From contig NZ_WOXT01000001.1 in NCBI RefSeq assembly GCF_009740395.1, positions 368,464-432,463 on the forward strand: a DNA stretch of 64,000 bases, written 5' to 3'. The position numbers and the translations under genes are program-made. Below are positions 17,601-25,664 of the stretch, piece after piece (the first letter of the stretch is position 1; every line of letters starts with the position of its first letter). The notes under the pieces are model-generated. The model ran no database searches. It saw nothing but the letters and a program-made list of their open reading frames with translations, and had not been told where the DNA came from. This DNA comes from Noviluteimonas gilva (lineage in GTDB: Bacteria > Pseudomonadota > Gammaproteobacteria > Xanthomonadales > Xanthomonadaceae).

Positions 17601-19063
17601 AGGTACGCACCGGTGGCATACACCAGGCCGATGTCTGCATGGCCGTACACGGAGATGTCGCCCGTGTTGTCGATGGACGCGTTGCCGAGCGGGCCGCGCG
17701 ATTGCGCCACCGCGCCCCAGCCTTGCGCGATGCCGTACTCGACGGAAGCGACCGATGCGATGCTGCCGTCGTTGTCGACGTGCGCGGCGCCGTAGTCGAA
17801 GCCGTAGGTTTGCACGGCTTGCGAGCCGATCGCCGCCGCGTATTGCACGGTCGCGCCATCGCCGCCCTCGACGACCGCCGAAGCGACGATGCCGCCGGTG
17901 TTCACGATGGTGGCGTCGTAGACCCACGAGAGGTCGTACGCGCCGACGGCCGCGGCGTTCACCGTCGCGTGTGCGTCGACTTGCACGTCGCCGGCATTCG
18001 TCACCGACGCGATGCCGATGTAATAGGTCGCGTTGACGAGGCCGGCGGCGATGGCCTCGTCGCCCTGCGCGAGGACCGAGACGTTGCCGTCGTTGGAGAT
18101 CGTCGCGTCGAAGTAGTAACCGATCGAGCGCACGCCGGTGGCGTTGGCTTCCCCGCCCGCGGCATCGGCCACGACGGTGATGTCGGCGACGTTCACCGCG
18201 CTCGCGCCGTAATAGCCGAAGGCGTCCAGCCCGACGGCATTCGCCAGACCCGCTTCGGCCTGCGCAAACGCGGAGAGGGTGCCATTGTTCTCGATCGCGA
18301 CATACGAGCCGAACACGTGCGCCGCGGTTGCCTCGGCGGTGCCGCCGGACTGCGCGATCGCGCTGGCGGTGGCGCTTGCGTCGTTGAAGATCGACGCGAC
18401 GTTCGCATTGACGAGCAGGCCCTGCGCAGTCGCGTCGGTGCCGGTCGCCGTGGCGGAAACATCGCCACCGTTGATCATCAGGCCGATGCCCGCGCCGCCG
18501 CTGTAAGCCACCGCGCCGTACGCAGCAGCCTCACCGTTCTCGCTCGCTGCGTGCGCGTCGATCGAACCATAGTTCACCAGCGTCGCCACACCGCCCGCCG
18601 CTGCGTACGCGCCGACGGCCATCGCGTCGCCGTCCACCGTGTGCGCGTTGGCGACGATCGTGGCGTCGACCACGTTCGCCAGGTACGCCTCGAAGCCGCC
18701 GATCGATTCGACGCCGTACGACGTCGCGTCGATGGCGGCGCCGGTCGCATTCGCGGTGATCGACGACAGATTGGAAACCGACGCGGCGTACGCGTTGTAT
18801 TCGCTCAATCCGACCGCGTCGCCGTAACCGTCGACGACGATGACGTCGCTGTTGTCGGCCATCGCCACGACGCTCGCCGAAAGCGGCACGCGCGTGAGGT
18901 CCACGGGCGCCACGGCCGCACCGTTGCCGGCGAGGGAGGCGACGGGCGCGGAGAGGGCCAGCATCGCGATGCCGATGCGGATCGCGCGCGCCACGGGGGC
19001 GATCGCGGGGATCGATCGGCCGTGTGCGCCGTGGCGACCATGGATACGTGCAGGTGCGGACAT
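14612..19063 (-). CDS. Giant autotransporter (type Va) with repetitive passenger
   Basis: A 1483-residue exported protein. The start at 19063 has GAGGGAG a few bases upstream. Residues 1-46 form an extended signal peptide ending near PVASLAG. The passenger, roughly 50-1195, consists of many imperfect repeats in which 'I.N.G.I.A.A' strands alternate with Tyr/Gly-rich turns such as 'YGYYDA...'; this is the signature of a right-handed beta-helix. The last about 280 residues are an autotransporter beta-barrel with the C-terminal motif VVLRRRW, ending in an aromatic residue. The protein would be surface-exposed, perhaps for adhesion or autoaggregation; no protease triad is visible. Long opposite-strand open frames over this gene result from its codon bias. 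Confidence 0.9.
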   Translation of the reverse strand: MSAPARIHGRHGAHGRSIPAIAPVARAIRIGIAMLALSAPVASLAGNGAAVAPVDLTRVPLSASVVAMADNSDVIVVDGYGDAVGLSEYNAYAASVSNLSSITANATGAAIDATSYGVESIGGFEAYLANVVDATIVANAHTVDGDAMAVGAYAAAGGVATLVNYGSIDAHAASENGEAAAYGAVAYSGGAGIGLMINGGDVSATATGTDATAQGLLVNANVASIFNDASATASAIAQSGGTAEATAAHVFGSYVAIENNGTLSAFAQAEAGLANAVGLDAFGYYGASAVNVADITVVADAAGGEANATGVRSIGYYFDATISNDGNVSVLAQGDEAIAAGLVNATYYIGIASVTNAGDVQVDAHATVNAAAVGAYDLSWVYDATIVNTGGIVASAVVEGGDGATVQYAAAIGSQAVQTYGFDYGAAHVDNDGSIASVASVEYGIAQGWGAVAQSRGPLGNASIDNTGDISVYGHADIGLVYATGAYLQTIAGYSDVVNEGDIVASGWVGDGYAYVTGINAISAPANGFYGASTIDNHGQIEAHAVGHGAIVFGRAIQMQGDTSVVNNAAGATILATAETELFGGAFATAISVYGKHAVDIVNDGDIVAYGLAHDYGQYYGASRATGIEAVANVYGDISIVNNGDITATSVAVDGVTFFAQGVRAVGIDTYAKYDAIIDNSGTITATGISEIGIASAYGGITEGKYYGHFSNSGDIVAYASVGTLAGDYAAGRSFATGTTLYGSEIGLTENTGSITAYAITHVEANENAGSAISMAFGAKNSATMSSTIVNDGDIAVSARADFGMASAYGTFVQGGYAGLTTNAGAITALARSDNGNAFAVGAYTYAQIFEYQGCDETGCHYAPVGGDARIDNAGDIHAGASAVGGIGYAYGSVVIGLEAAATSNTGRISAMVDADDALAVGSLTRAVDGAATLDNSGNIVATAYGAQASSTAAFLSATGDAIVHNTGTIAAFGDGERIAISVVGDARATINNGGVLVGAIRTGALDDAFNNAAGGAWRLVGDSDFGAGANRFTNAGMMQVEGEASLLLGASNTLRNDGAIGFVDGDTDDALTLVGELSGNGRLAFDVDGITGAHDALTVQGNVAAGTQQVVDVALIAVPTSTNTEIQLVSVTGDADAQSFALGRVTQAADGFLSMGFQLGSHVDASNATPDLITLGVHVDGLNAMGALGSALAPGVQALVEAQVGTWRERMGVLRPGPGVLAPFVRWFSESGDIDATHAGLVPTQGGAFDQSTTGWEAGLEARPVETVAVGALVAVSDATQRLDAGGEDRLDATTFGLFATWMPTDAAYVDASYRWIGVDAELRAASGVHESSASAQAFNVEGGYAWTLGNGLRLMPQLQYTWTRIADLSPLEGALSTFTAEGSDVSRWRAGLLADTAIERNGAVWTPYASLNAVHVSGAEFDYAVNDVFAGVVDTNGTSALVEGGVGFQRGAWSVTGGLHWLDGGSRDGAFGGQVVLRRRW

Positions 19064-19109
19064 CGCTCCCTCTCTCGGCGGGCTGTCGTGGATGGAAGGA
19101 ACGTGGGTG

Positions 19110-20654
19110 TCAGTTGACCGCGACGGCGGACCATGCGGCCGCGACGCGTGCTGCCTCGGGCGAGGTCGTGCCGAACAGATCGCGGGCCGCGGCGATCGTC
19201 GCGACGCGCGCGGCGGCGTAATCGGTCGTGGACGTGAAGTACACCGTCAGCGCGCGATACCAGATGCGCTCGGCCTTCGCGCGACCGATGCCGACGATGA
19301 TCGTGCCGTTGCACGTCGGCGCCGAATGCACCATGCCGCCGAAGGTTTTCGAAGCGCTGCCTTCGGCGAGCAAGTAGTAGAAGCGATTCGCCACGCCCGA
19401 GGAGTAATGCACGTCGAGCGTGCCCAACGTTGGCGACCAGCAGTTGGGCGAACGGCCGTCGGCGATCGGGTTGGACATGTTGCGCAGGAAGCGCTGGTTG
19501 GCGCTGTTCGGCACGTTGGCGCGGAAGATCTTTTCGCCGATCAGATAGTCCGGCGGGTCGCTCGGGTTGTTGGCGAAGAACTCGACCATCGTGCCGAGGA
19601 TGTCGGAGTTGGCTTCGTTCAAGCCGCCCGACTCGCCCTCGTACACGAGGTTGGCCGTGTGCGCGTTCACGCCGTGGCTCATCTCGTGGCCTGCGATGTC
19701 CAGCGACAGCAGCGCGCCGATGACGGTGCCGTCGCCGTCGCCGTAGGTCATGCAGAAGCACGCGTCGTTCCAGAACGCGTTCTGATAACGGGTGCCGAAG
19801 TGCACGCGGTTGTAGGCACCGCGCCCATCGTTGGCGATGCCGTTGCGGGCATGCCGGCTGAGGTAGTAATCCCAGGTCACCGCGGCGCCGTATTGCGCAT
19901 CGGCGGCGGCACTGGCGACATCGGTCGAGGCGTTGTTGCCCCAGGTGTTGTCGGCGTCTTTGTAGACCTGGCCCGACGTGCGGCTGTTCGAGCCATCGAG
20001 CGTGCGCGAGTTGCCGCGCGCGGGATCGCGCAGTTCAAAACCGCTGGCGAGGCTGTTGGTGCCCAGCGGCACTTCGCCGGAATACAGCGTGCGGCCCTTG
20101 CCGGTGGCGGCCGCCGTTTCGAGATTGCTCCAGCGGTCCACGACCTTGCCGGTCTTCGCATCCACGAAGTACGTGCGGTCGTCGCGCAGGTTGACCATGT
20201 GCACCTGCCACGCCAGACGCGGCGCCGACGTGCGCGCATGCACCACGAGCTTCGCTTCGGGCGCTTGGGTGAAGTTGGATCCGAACTCGGTCCGGGCCGT
20301 TGCGATCGCCGTGGTCTGCGCAACGGTCGGTGCGATCGACGGCGACAGCGGCGCCGCTTGCCGGATCGACATCGAACGCAACACGCCACCGCGCGAATGC
20401 ACGACCAGGTCGCCGCCGATCACAGGCAAGCCTGCGTGCGTGCGGTCGAAGCGCACGTGCTCGGTGCCGTCGGCGTCGACGATCACGTCGCGGGCGACGA
20501 AACGATCGAGCGGCGACAGGCGCGCGGCCGCGGCATTGGCCTGGATCAGCGCGAGGGCGCGATCAACGGAAGGCTTCGCGGCGGGGACCGTCGCTCCCGC
20601 GACGGCAATGGAGGCGGCGAGCGCCACCCCAAGCAAACCAAACGTCCGATGCAT
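19110..20654 (-). CDS. Secreted M4-family zinc metalloprotease (thermolysin-like)
   Basis: A 514-residue preproenzyme. It has a signal peptide (1-25), an FTP/PepSY-type propeptide (about 30-185) and a catalytic M4 domain. The zinc motif is HEMSH at 323-327 with the third ligand Glu347 in GGLNEANSD, and the active-site histidine region LDVHYSSGVANRFYYLL follows. It would be secreted, self-process, and degrade extracellular protein. It lies between the autotransporter (46 bp downstream) and the aminopeptidase, all on the minus strand, suggesting a predatory or degradative secretion locus. A shortened tail with no pre-peptidase C-terminal domain is seen. Confidence 0.93.
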   Translation of the reverse strand: MHRTFGLLGVALAASIAVAGATVPAAKPSVDRALALIQANAAAARLSPLDRFVARDVIVDADGTEHVRFDRTHAGLPVIGGDLVVHSRGGVLRSMSIRQAAPLSPSIAPTVAQTTAIATARTEFGSNFTQAPEAKLVVHARTSAPRLAWQVHMVNLRDDRTYFVDAKTGKVVDRWSNLETAAATGKGRTLYSGEVPLGTNSLASGFELRDPARGNSRTLDGSNSRTSGQVYKDADNTWGNNASTDVASAAADAQYGAAVTWDYYLSRHARNGIANDGRGAYNRVHFGTRYQNAFWNDACFCMTYGDGDGTVIGALLSLDIAGHEMSHGVNAHTANLVYEGESGGLNEANSDILGTMVEFFANNPSDPPDYLIGEKIFRANVPNSANQRFLRNMSNPIADGRSPNCWSPTLGTLDVHYSSGVANRFYYLLAEGSASKTFGGMVHSAPTCNGTIIVGIGRAKAERIWYRALTVYFTSTTDYAAARVATIAAARDLFGTTSPEAARVAAAWSAVAVN

Positions 20655-20727
20655 CGAAGGAAAACTCCCCTTGCACTACGTACAACAAATGAAGTGCTGG
20701 ATTGGAACAAGGTCTACGCGCCGGCAC

Positions 20728-20748
20728 AGCCCCCGGTTCGGGGGGGCT
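20728..20748 (-). terminator. Hairpin between M29-like peptidase and M4 protease genes
   Basis: Inverted repeat AGCCCCC/GGGGGCT with a 7-base loop, in the 111-bp gap between the two minus-strand peptidase genes. No T-tract follows, so a role as terminator is tentative. Confidence 0.3.
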
Positions 20749-20765
20749 GGCCTGAGGGCTGGCAT

Positions 20766-22037
20766 TCAGAGCTTCAGCGTCCCCGCTTCGATGATGGGCT
20801 TGCCGTCGAGCGTCACCGTGCTGCCGGGGAGCGAGACGATCTGTCCATACGGCACGGTGTTGTCGCCGCCGGCCCATGTGTTGACGCCGGTGCCGACGGT
20901 GATCGTGCCTGCGGGCACCCAGTTGCCGACGGTCGCGGTCGCGGGGAACTTGATGCTCGGGTTGATGCCGAGGTCGACGAAGCTGAAGTCGTCCTTGCGT
21001 GCGTCGTCGACGGCGTCGTACTCGGCCTTCAACGCGGCGTAGCCCGGGCCCGATCCGGTCATCTCGGTCACCTTGCCGTCCTTGAAGGTCAGCGTCAGGT
21101 TGTCGACCTGCTGCCCGCGATAGAACGAGCGCGTATTGACGAGCTTGCCGTTGGCGCTGCCAGCGACCGGTGTCGTATAGACCTCGCCGGCGGGCAAGTA
21201 CACCGCGTTCGCCGCGCCGCCCGCCTGGATGTCTTCGGCGGAGATCACGCCGTCGCTCACGCCGACCGGGCGTCCCTTGATGTTGACGGTCAGGTCGGTG
21301 CCGTTGGGATGCGTGATGTGCATTTCGCTGCCGCCGGCGAGTGCGCCCTTCACTTCCGCGCCGCGTTTGACGAGATCGGCGTAGTCCAGGTTCACGCCGC
21401 CCCAGAACAGTTTCGACAACTCGTCTTCGCTGATGCCCAGGCGCGATGCGCGCCATGGCGTCGGATACAGGTTGTTGCCGACATCCAGCGTGCGCACGCC
21501 CTTGCGCTGATACAGCGCGCCGATGCCTTCGTTCGCCTTGCCGCGCGCGGCCATGCGCTTGGGATCGGCGCCTTCGAACAGGTTTTCGCTGGTGCCGTTG
21601 CCAAGCGAAATGATCACGTCGATGACGTCGGCCAGGTCCGTATCCAGTTGGTCGACCTGCGAGTCCCACTTTTCGGGCACGTCGAAGAACATCCGCTTGG
21701 CCAGGCGATCGCTGCTGTAGTTGATCCACGGGAACGCGCCGACCTTGCGCGCGGCGACCGCGATGTCTTCCATCAACTCCGCGTCGTGCACGCGGCCGGT
21801 GATCATCACAACCTCGCCTTCCTTCACGGCGGCGTTGGCGACCAGGCGGTCGGCGAGCTGGTTGAAGTCGGTCGGCGCGGCTTTCGTCGCGGCCGCGGTG
21901 GTCGCGGTCGATGCGGGCGCGGCGGCGGTCGAAGTCGATGGCGTGGCGCTCGTCGGTGCTTCCTGCTTCTGGCAACCGGCGAGCATGGTGGTTGCGAGCG
22001 CGGCCGCCAGGGCGGTCGCAGTCAAATGACGTGTCAT
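20766..22037 (-). CDS. M29-like aminopeptidase lipoprotein
   Basis: About 423 residues from ATG 22037, preferred over 22079 because it directly precedes a lipoprotein signal with lipobox LAGC. An Ala/Thr/Pro-rich tether (about 25-50) leads to a domain that resembles thermophilic metalloprotease (M29) aminopeptidases: an N-terminal Rossmann-like half (MITGRVHDAELMEDIAVAARKVGAFPW) and a C-terminal half with ITHPNGTDLTVNIKGRP, PAGEVYTTP and a closing VDLGINPSI segment. M29 enzymes use two metals bound by Glu, His and Asp residues in the C-terminal half; some candidates are visible, but the full set cannot be confirmed by eye. Probably a membrane-anchored peptidase that trims peptides released by the M4 protease next door. 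Confidence 0.75.
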   Translation of the reverse strand: MTRHLTATALAAALATTMLAGCQKQEAPTSATPSTSTAAAPASTATTAAATKAAPTDFNQLADRLVANAAVKEGEVVMITGRVHDAELMEDIAVAARKVGAFPWINYSSDRLAKRMFFDVPEKWDSQVDQLDTDLADVIDVIISLGNGTSENLFEGADPKRMAARGKANEGIGALYQRKGVRTLDVGNNLYPTPWRASRLGISEDELSKLFWGGVNLDYADLVKRGAEVKGALAGGSEMHITHPNGTDLTVNIKGRPVGVSDGVISAEDIQAGGAANAVYLPAGEVYTTPVAGSANGKLVNTRSFYRGQQVDNLTLTFKDGKVTEMTGSGPGYAALKAEYDAVDDARKDDFSFVDLGINPSIKFPATATVGNWVPAGTITVGTGVNTWAGGDNTVPYGQIVSLPGSTVTLDGKPIIEAGTLKL

Positions 22038-22158
22038 GGCGGAGCCCCTCTGCGCCCGGGGGTGGGCGTTACGGGCCAACGTGCGCGCCGTGGTGGGTCG
22101 GACACCGCCGGTCGTCAGAGTGAACGCGTGCCGACGCGCGGTTGCCTAGACTCCGCGC

Positions 22159-22761
22159 ATGGCTCGACGCAAACGCTTGCCCCGCGCGTTCTATCGCCGC
22201 GACACCGTGCACGTGGCGCGCGATCTGCTCAACAAGGTCCTCGCCATGCCCGACGGCCGCGCGGGCCGCATCGTCGAAGTCGAGGCGTACCTGGCGGGCA
22301 TCGACCCCGCCGCGCACACCTATCGCGGCCGCACGCCGCGCAACGCGACGATGTTCGGTCCGCCCGGCCACATGTATGTCTACTTCACCTACGGCATGCA
22401 TTGGTGCGCGAACGCGGTGGCTTGGGACAAGACCCCCGGCGCGGGCGTGCTCATCCGTGCGCTCGAACCGATCGCGGGGTTGGATCTCATGCACGAGGCA
22501 CGCGGTGGCGTCTCCGAGCGCCTGCTATGCAGCGGCCCGGCGCGATTGACGCAGGCACTCGGCATCAACGGCGATCAGAACGGCGCCGACCTTGTGAAGG
22601 GCGATGGACCGCGCATCGTCGACGATGGTGTTGCGCCTCCGTTGCATCCGATCGCGACGCCACGCATCGGCATCAGCGCCGGGAAGGAACATCTCTGGCG
22701 TTTCGTCGTGCCGAACAACCTGCATGTGAGCCCGGCGCGCGTGAAGCAGGTGCACGCCTGA
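22159..22761 (+). CDS. DNA-3-methyladenine glycosylase (AAG/MPG family)
   Basis: A 200-residue single-domain glycosylase of the AAG/MPG fold (Pur_DNA_glyco). Typical elements are VARDLLNKVL near the start, RIVEVEAYLAGIDPAAHTYRG with the catalytic-type Glu, the intercalating-Tyr region GHMYVYFTYGMHWCANAV, and GVLIRALEP. It removes alkylated bases such as 3-methyladenine and hypoxanthine as the first step of base excision repair. Length agrees with bacterial members (about 190-220). It is divergent from the M29-like gene and is followed after 14 bp by the gluzincin-like gene on the same strand. Confidence 0.93.
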   Translation: MARRKRLPRAFYRRDTVHVARDLLNKVLAMPDGRAGRIVEVEAYLAGIDPAAHTYRGRTPRNATMFGPPGHMYVYFTYGMHWCANAVAWDKTPGAGVLIRALEPIAGLDLMHEARGGVSERLLCSGPARLTQALGINGDQNGADLVKGDGPRIVDDGVAPPLHPIATPRIGISAGKEHLWRFVVPNNLHVSPARVKQVHA

Positions 22762-22775
22762 GCTAGGCTGGGCGC

Positions 22776-23732
22776 ATGCCCGCTCCTCGCCGGATCCTGT
22801 TGCCGATGCTCGCGCTCATCGCGCTGGGCATCGCCGTCCATGGTTGGATCCTGACGCAGCGCAAGGACGCCGCCACCGCACGCGCGACAGCAACCGCGCG
22901 GAAGGCGTGGCACGAAACACGCACGCCGCATTACGTGGTCGTTTCGAACGCGCCGCAGGACCAGGTCGCGTTGACCGGCGCGGCCGTCGAACAATTGCAC
23001 GATGCGTGGTCGCAGGTCTTCCCCGACATGCCGCGCACGCATGCACCACTGCGCCTGGTGCTGTATCGCACGCGCGCCGAGTTCAAGGCCAACAACCGCA
23101 GCGTGCCGTGGGCCGAGGCGATCTATCGCACGCCCGAGTGCCACGCCTACGTCGCCGATGGACCGAATCGCGTGCACTGGATGGTGCACGAGGCCGCGCA
23201 CCAACTCTCGCGCGAAGTGATGGGCTTCAAGCGCGAGCGCTGGATCGACGAAGGCCTGGCCGGTTATTTCGGCGCGAGTCGCATCGATGCACAAGGCTTA
23301 CATCCGGGCACGCTCGATCCGAACACCTATCCACTTTGGTGGCTGCCGCAATTCCATTGGTCGGGCAACCTCGAACAGGATCTGCGCGACGGCCGGCTGA
23401 TTCCGTTGCGCGCGCTGCTTGATGGCTCCGGCCCGCCGATCGCCGGCTACGTGAATCTGTACTACATCGAATACTGGAGCCTCACGCATTTCTTGTTGCA
23501 CGGCGAGAAAGGCAAGTACGCGGCCGGCTACAAGCGGCTGCTCGCGAACGGTGCAACCCTGGCCGACTTCGAACGCGAGATCGGCCCCACGTGGCAAATC
23601 CAGGTCGCGTGGTATGCGTGGATGCGCGCGCAGCGTGCGCGCTTGTTAGCCGAAGCTGCGGAAGGCCGCGATGGCGCGCTCGATCCCGGCGTCGTCGATG
23701 TCCAGGTGCGTGACCATGCGGATGCGCGGTAG
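22776..23732 (+). CDS. Membrane-anchored gluzincin-like metalloprotein
   Basis: A 318-residue protein with one N-terminal hydrophobic segment (about 8-26, signal anchor). The soluble part has the zinc-protease motif HEAAH at 138-142 and a downstream DEGLAGYFG containing Glu159, the usual third ligand in peptidase MA/DUF1570-like proteins. It is likely a periplasmic metallopeptidase of unknown substrate. The final 29 codons overlap the 3' end of the convergent threonine aldolase gene by 87 bp, an unusually long antisense overlap; the protein tail there (after about residue 288) may be non-essential. Family assignment is moderate. Confidence 0.7.
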   Translation: MPAPRRILLPMLALIALGIAVHGWILTQRKDAATARATATARKAWHETRTPHYVVVSNAPQDQVALTGAAVEQLHDAWSQVFPDMPRTHAPLRLVLYRTRAEFKANNRSVPWAEAIYRTPECHAYVADGPNRVHWMVHEAAHQLSREVMGFKRERWIDEGLAGYFGASRIDAQGLHPGTLDPNTYPLWWLPQFHWSGNLEQDLRDGRLIPLRALLDGSGPPIAGYVNLYYIEYWSLTHFLLHGEKGKYAAGYKRLLANGATLADFEREIGPTWQIQVAWYAWMRAQRARLLAEAAEGRDGALDPGVVDVQVRDHADAR

Positions 23733-24656
23733 ATAGCCGATCGACATGCGGATGCCGGCGGCGTCCATGTGCTTGCGGAAAGCGTCGAGTTTGTCCTTCG
23801 GCACGTCGATGAACACCATGTTGGTCTGCTGGCCGGCGACGGTGACGTGCTTCAAACCCTGCAAGCCATCGGCGAGCGTCTTCGCGCGGCGATGATCGTC
23901 GGCGAGGCGTTCGACGTGGTGATCGAGTGCGTGCAGACCCGCGGCAGCAAGCAAACCCGCCTGACGCCAGCCACCACCGGCGACCTTGCGCCAACGACGC
24001 GCGTCATCGATCAACGCCCGCGAACCGACCAGCACCGAACCAACCGGCGCGCCGAGGCCTTTCGACAAACACACCGACACGCTGTCGAAGTGTTTCGCGA
24101 TCTCGCGCGGGGCCACGCCATCGGCGACTGCTGCGTTGTAGAGACGCGCGCCATCCAGATGCAGCTTCAATCCGCGGCGATCGCACAGTGCGCGCGCTTC
24201 GGCGAGATACGTACGCGGCAACACGCGGCCATGCCACGTGTTTTCGAGACAGAGGATCTTCGTGCGCGCGAAATGCGGATCGACCGGCTTGATCGCACTT
24301 TCGACGATTGCCAGCGGCAGCGTGCCGTCTTCCGCCTGCACGATCGGCTGCGGCTGGATCGAACCCAACACCGCCGCGCCGCCGCCTTCGAACTTGTAGG
24401 TGTGCGCCTCCATGCCGACGATGTATTCATCGCCGCGCTGGCAATGCGCGAGCAACGCCAGCAGGTTGGCTTGCGTTCCGCTCGGCGCGAACAGGCCCGC
24501 TTCGAAGCCGAGGTCGCGCGCGAGACGCTCCTGCAACGCGATGACGGTAGGATCTTCGCCGTAAACGTCGTCGCCGACTTCGGCGTCGAGCATCGCCTCG
24601 CGCATGGCGCGGGTGGGCTTGGTGACGGTGTCGCTGCGGAGGTCGATGCGGTCCAT
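23646..24656 (-). CDS. ltaE: Low-specificity L-threonine aldolase
   Basis: A 336-residue PLP enzyme of the threonine aldolase family. It begins [14 protein letters not shown] as expected, has [11 protein letters not shown], an [11 protein letters not shown] phosphate/ring contact region, [11 protein letters not shown] with Asp168, and [14 protein letters not shown] with the Schiff-base Lys199. It cleaves L-threonine and L-allo-threonine to glycine and acetaldehyde. The length fits bacterial LtaE (333-350). Its 3' end overlaps the convergent gene by 87 bp. No operon partner is visible; the gene upstream on this strand starts 30 bp away and encodes an unrelated membrane protein. Confidence 0.95.
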   Translation of the reverse strand: MDRIDLRSDTVTKPTRAMREAMLDAEVGDDVYGEDPTVIALQERLARDLGFEAGLFAPSGTQANLLALLAHCQRGDEYIVGMEAHTYKFEGGGAAVLGSIQPQPIVQAEDGTLPLAIVESAIKPVDPHFARTKILCLENTWHGRVLPRTYLAEARALCDRRGLKLHLDGARLYNAAVADGVAPREIAKHFDSVSVCLSKGLGAPVGSVLVGSRALIDDARRWRKVAGGGWRQAGLLAAAGLHALDHHVERLADDHRRAKTLADGLQGLKHVTVAGQQTNMVFIDVPKDKLDAFRKHMDAAGIRMSIGYLPRIRMVTHLDIDDAGIERAIAAFRSFG

Positions 24657-24686
24657 CGGCGAAGCTTATCTCAAGCCCCGCTTTCA

Positions 24687-25259
24687 TCACGCCGCTTCGT
24701 GCACGATCCCCATCAGTCGCTTGTGCACCGGCTTTCCGTGGTCGGTGATGACCATGTAGCCGGTGAAGCGCAGGTCTTCGGCGAGCGCGGCCAGGTGGTT
24801 GTCGACTTCCTTGGCGAGCTCGAACACTTCGGCGTCGTCGGAGCGCCGCCCTTGCGTGGTCATTTGCGCCTGCAGGTCGCTGCGGAAATCGACGAAGGCC
24901 GCCAGCCTGCGCACGTCGTCGAAGAACTGGCTGAGGATCACGCGCTGGTCGACGTTGCGGCACAGGGACGTGAAGTGCCCGTGGCTCGCGTACCACACCG
25001 CCGTTTCCAGATCGGCGTGCAGCAAGCGCGGACAATGCGTGCTGCCGATCAGTCGCAGGATGCGCTTGGCCTCCGCCGTGTTTTTCACGACGGAGCCCAG
25101 GATCGAATCGATCACGCGCTCGTACTCGGCCAGCTGCAGCGCGTCGCGCTCCACCGTGTCCTCGGTCTTGCGCCGGCGCTCGACGATGAGCGCCAGCCAG
25201 ATACCGACGAACACGGCGACCACGCCGCTCAGCGTCTGGGTGATGAACTCGGCGAACAT
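24687..25259 (-). CDS. Unrecognised single-pass membrane protein
   Basis: A 190-residue protein I do not recognise. One hydrophobic segment lies at residues 7-26 and is followed by basic residues (ERRRK), so the long C-terminal part is likely cytoplasmic. That part is helical, charged, and contains a small cluster of Cys and His (THCPRLLHADLE, LCRNVDQR). GGAG stands about 8 bases before the start. It lies 15 bp downstream of the DUF4242 gene and 30 bp upstream of ltaE on the same strand, so cotranscription is possible. No function can be proposed. Confidence 0.6.
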   Translation of the reverse strand: MFAEFITQTLSGVVAVFVGIWLALIVERRRKTEDTVERDALQLAEYERVIDSILGSVVKNTAEAKRILRLIGSTHCPRLLHADLETAVWYASHGHFTSLCRNVDQRVILSQFFDDVRRLAAFVDFRSDLQAQMTTQGRRSDDAEVFELAKEVDNHLAALAEDLRFTGYMVITDHGKPVHKRLMGIVHEAA

Positions 25260-25274
25260 GGGTGGCTCCGCGCG

Positions 25275-25547
25275 TTACTCCGCCGTGGTCGGATCGATGA
25301 CCGTCGCGACCTGGGTGACGCGGGTGACCGGGAAACTGCCCAGGCGCCCGTGTTCGCGGATCATTTCCTCGTCCGGCGCGACGTACACGCAATACAGGGC
25401 GTCGCCGGTGACATAGCTGTGGACCCACTGGATCTCGGGCCCGAGTTGACGCAGCACGCCGACCGAGCGGCGCGCCAGGCTCTGCAGTTCCTGCCCGGTC
25501 ATGTTGGACGCACCGGGGACTTCACGTTCGATCACGAACTTCGGCAT
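25275..25547 (-). CDS. DUF4242 (nickel-binding-like) protein
   Basis: 90 residues from ATG 25547, which has a strong GGAGGT ribosome site about 10 bases upstream; a longer reading frame to 25643 lacks such a site. The fold is a short ferredoxin-like repeat starting MPKFVIEREVPGA, with SYVTGDALYCVYVAPDEE and a C-terminal DPTT. These match DUF4242, which includes the small nickel-binding protein studied in Streptomyces. The metal role in this organism is not known. The gene is close to two other minus-strand genes. Confidence 0.75.
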   Translation of the reverse strand: MPKFVIEREVPGASNMTGQELQSLARRSVGVLRQLGPEIQWVHSYVTGDALYCVYVAPDEEMIREHGRLGSFPVTRVTQVATVIDPTTAE

Positions 25548-25664
25548 GTTGGTGTTACCTCCGTGACTCAAAGAACGCGCCGGAGGTATTGGAGAGGCCG
25601 TGTTTCGAACACGGCCGTTGCACTGGCGTTTCAACTCCCTCACGAAAACCGTTGAACCGGTCGC

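Noticed and set aside
14426-19117. A 1563-codon open frame on the plus strand opposite the autotransporter
   Set aside because: It is rich in Arg, Asp and His with no domain, no start signal, and mirrors the repetitive autotransporter codons; a GC-bias shadow.
18840-22766. A 1308-codon plus-strand open frame across two peptidase genes
   Set aside because: It runs through four clearly coding regions on other frames and has no recognisable domain or signal.
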